DNA of 31,266 nucleotides, from assembly GCA_030612175.1 (NCBI GenBank), contig JAUWOJ010000005.1, forward strand, positions 1 to 31,266, in the 5' to 3' direction. The position numbers and the translations under genes are program-made. Of this stretch, positions 29,866 to 31,266 are shown one piece after another; the stretch's first letter is position 1; each line of letters opens with the position of its first letter. This stretch comes from Candidatus Bipolaricaulota bacterium. GTDB taxonomy: Bacteria; Bipolaricaulota; Bipolaricaulia; UBA7950; UBA9294. The notes beneath the pieces were generated by a model, which worked only from the letters and a program-made list of their open reading frames with translations, did no database searches and was not told where the DNA came from.

Positions 29866-31266
29866 TGAACGCCGATCTTGGTGTGATTGGTCTGGCAGTG
29901 ATGGGTCAGAACCTGGCGCTAAACGTAGAGAGTCGGGGATACATAGTGGCGGTGTACAACCGCACCGCAAGCCGGACAACAGGATTAATCGAGGAGAGGG
30001 CGGTTGGGAAAAGGCTCATTCCCTCCTATTCGCTCCCAAAGCTTGTCGCATCTTTGGCCGTGCCGCGAAAGATCATCCTCATGGTCAAGGCGGGAAAACC
30101 GACCGACACGGTTCTGGAACATCTGTTCCCGCTTCTCTCCGCGCACGATGTCGTGATCGATGGGGGAAATGCCCATTATTCAGATACCGAACGGCGTGTT
30201 GAATGGGCAAAGGAATACGATGTTCGCTACCTGGGGGTAGGAATCTCCGGAGGAGAGGAGGGAGCCCTGCACGGCCCGGCGATCATGGCTGGTGGCGACC
30301 CAAAAGGTTATGAAGAGGTGGAGGGGATCTTGACCAAGATCGCGGCTGTCGGGCCGGAGGGCCCGTGTTGTGCCTACTTTGGCCCCAGATCATCCGGCCA
30401 CTACGTGAAGATGGTGCATAACGGTATCGAGTACGCGATCATGGAGACGATCGCCGAGGCGTACGACCTGATGTCGCGTGGGCTGGAGATGACCACCCGG
30501 CAGATGGCCGATGTGTTTGGAGAATGGAACAATGGTGAGCTCTCTTCGTACCTTTTCGAGATCACGGAGGAGATCCTTCGCCGCGTCGATCCGGAGACTG
30601 GAAATCCGCTTGTGGAGATGATTCTTGATCAGGCGGCGCAGAAGGGGACGGGCAAGTGGTCCACCCAGTCCGCGCTCGACATCGGCTCGCCTACTCCGAC
30701 GATCGCCATGTCCGTCTTTGCGCGGGTGCTCTCCGCGCTCAAGGAAGAGCGGGTGCAGGCACAGGATGTTTTGTCTGGACCGGACGGGAGGATTGCTGCG
30801 GATCGAGCAGAATTCCTAGGCGATCTGTCGGAAGCTGTTCAGATCACAGTCCTTTCTGCCTATGCACAAGGGTTCCGCCAGTTACACGACGCGTCACGGG
30901 AACGAGGGTACGATCTCGATCTAGCAGAGGTGGCGCGAGTGTGGATGGCGGGATGCATCATCCGGGCGAGATCCCTTGACCGGATAGGAAAAGCGTTTCG
31001 CGATGATCCAAAGCTTTCTCTCCTGTTCCTCGCCGATCCGTTCAAGCTGACCTGGGAGAAGGGTCAGGCTGGGCTGCGCCGCGTCCTCGGGCAAGCTCAC
31101 GCATATGGAATTCCGATTCCGGCGATCGACTCCGCCATAGACTTCGTGGACGGATACCGCAGCCCACGTCTTCCGGCGAACATGATCCCGGCGCAGCGCG
31201 ACTTCTTTGGTGCCCACACATACAAGCGAATCGACAAGGAAGGTGTGTTCCATACCAAGTGGGAGG
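29865..31266 (+). CDS. gnd: 6-phosphogluconate dehydrogenase, decarboxylating (3' end cut by window)
   Basis: Oxidises 6-phosphogluconate to ribulose 5-phosphate and CO2 in the pentose phosphate pathway. About 467 residues are visible, nearly the full long-form length: GLAVMGQNLALN (9-20), YNRT for the 2'-phosphate of NADP, ILMVKAG, DGGNAHYSDTERR, GVGISGGEEGALHGPAIM, the catalytic HYVKMVHNGIEYA (Lys and His of the active site), QKGTGKW, and the terminal RIDKEG-FHTKW, which is usually within a few residues of the C-terminus. ATG overlaps the HAD stop (TAATG) with GGGAGG 7 bases upstream, so HAD and gnd form one operon. Its link to the inositol genes is positional only. Confidence 0.95.
   Translation, partial: MNADLGVIGLAVMGQNLALNVESRGYIVAVYNRTASRTTGLIEERAVGKRLIPSYSLPKLVASLAVPRKIILMVKAGKPTDTVLEHLFPLLSAHDVVIDGGNAHYSDTERRVEWAKEYDVRYLGVGISGGEEGALHGPAIMAGGDPKGYEEVEGILTKIAAVGPEGPCCAYFGPRSSGHYVKMVHNGIEYAIMETIAEAYDLMSRGLEMTTRQMADVFGEWNNGELSSYLFEITEEILRRVDPETGNPLVEMILDQAAQKGTGKWSTQSALDIGSPTPTIAMSVFARVLSALKEERVQAQDVLSGPDGRIAADRAEFLGDLSEAVQITVLSAYAQGFRQLHDASRERGYDLDLAEVARVWMAGCIIRARSLDRIGKAFRDDPKLSLLFLADPFKLTWEKGQAGLRRVLGQAHAYGIPIPAIDSAIDFVDGYRSPRLPANMIPAQRDFFGAHTYKRIDKEGVFHTKWE

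Noticed and set aside
1..31266. CRISPR arrays, rRNA genes, phage genes or a replication origin
   Set aside because: No regularly spaced repeats, rRNA segments, phage structural genes or DnaA-box clusters were seen on reading through the window.

Overview
The window is bacterial chromosomal DNA with a compact layout: genes overlap by 1 to 11 bases, Shine-Dalgarno sites are common, and several starts are GTG or TTG. It falls into two halves. The left half (1-12590) holds housekeeping genes. The right half (about 12600-31266) is a carbohydrate-catabolism block whose best relatives, judged from remembered protein sequences, lie in the inositol locus of Thermotoga maritima. I cannot fix the phylum. 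A deep-branching, possibly thermophilic anaerobe (for example Bipolaricaulota/OP1 or a Thermotogota-related lineage) would fit, but that is inference.

Left half. Minus strand: era, a GNAT-type protein, deoC, recO, then atpC and fabF (cut by the window edge) behind their own promoter. Plus strand: a HutI-like amidohydrolase, ispE, cmk, plsC, rpsA (six S1 domains) and an HU gene, ended by a hairpin terminator that lies inside the convergent acpS gene. Minus strand again: amrB (MEMO family), yicC, gmk and acpS, all overlapping. A divergent promoter pair at 12444-12507 drives amrB leftwards and a tRNA-Gln(CTG) rightwards.

Junction. Just after the tRNA there is a decayed fragment of an IS30-type transposase, then a strong promoter with an overlapping LacI-type operator and a leader of about 290 bases.

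Right half, all plus strand: a sugar ABC transporter (binding protein, two permeases, ATPase), a xylose-isomerase-like TIM-barrel protein, a LacI-family repressor, a PfkB kinase like TM0415, a HAD-like fragment, then iolG, iolM, iolN, iolO, uxaE, an SDR dehydrogenase, a PPi-type phosphofructokinase, a HAD hydrolase and 6-phosphogluconate dehydrogenase (nearly complete at the right edge). Read together they give uptake of inositol or an inositol phosphate, then scyllo-inosose, 3-dehydro-scyllo-inosose, 5-keto-L-gluconate, D-tagaturonate, D-fructuronate and, by the SDR, probably D-mannonate. Mannonate dehydratase and the 2-keto-3-deoxygluconate enzymes are not in the window. Three near-identical 14-base operators (12916, 19892, 22225), each touching or just downstream of a sigma70-type -10 box, tie the transporter, kinase/iolG and iolM-onward operons into one predicted LacI regulon.

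Other points worth attention: the HutI-like enzyme keeps its zinc ligands but has lost most of the expected substrate-contacting residues; the tRNA-Gln has C instead of U at position 33; and two operon-leading genes appear to be leaderless.
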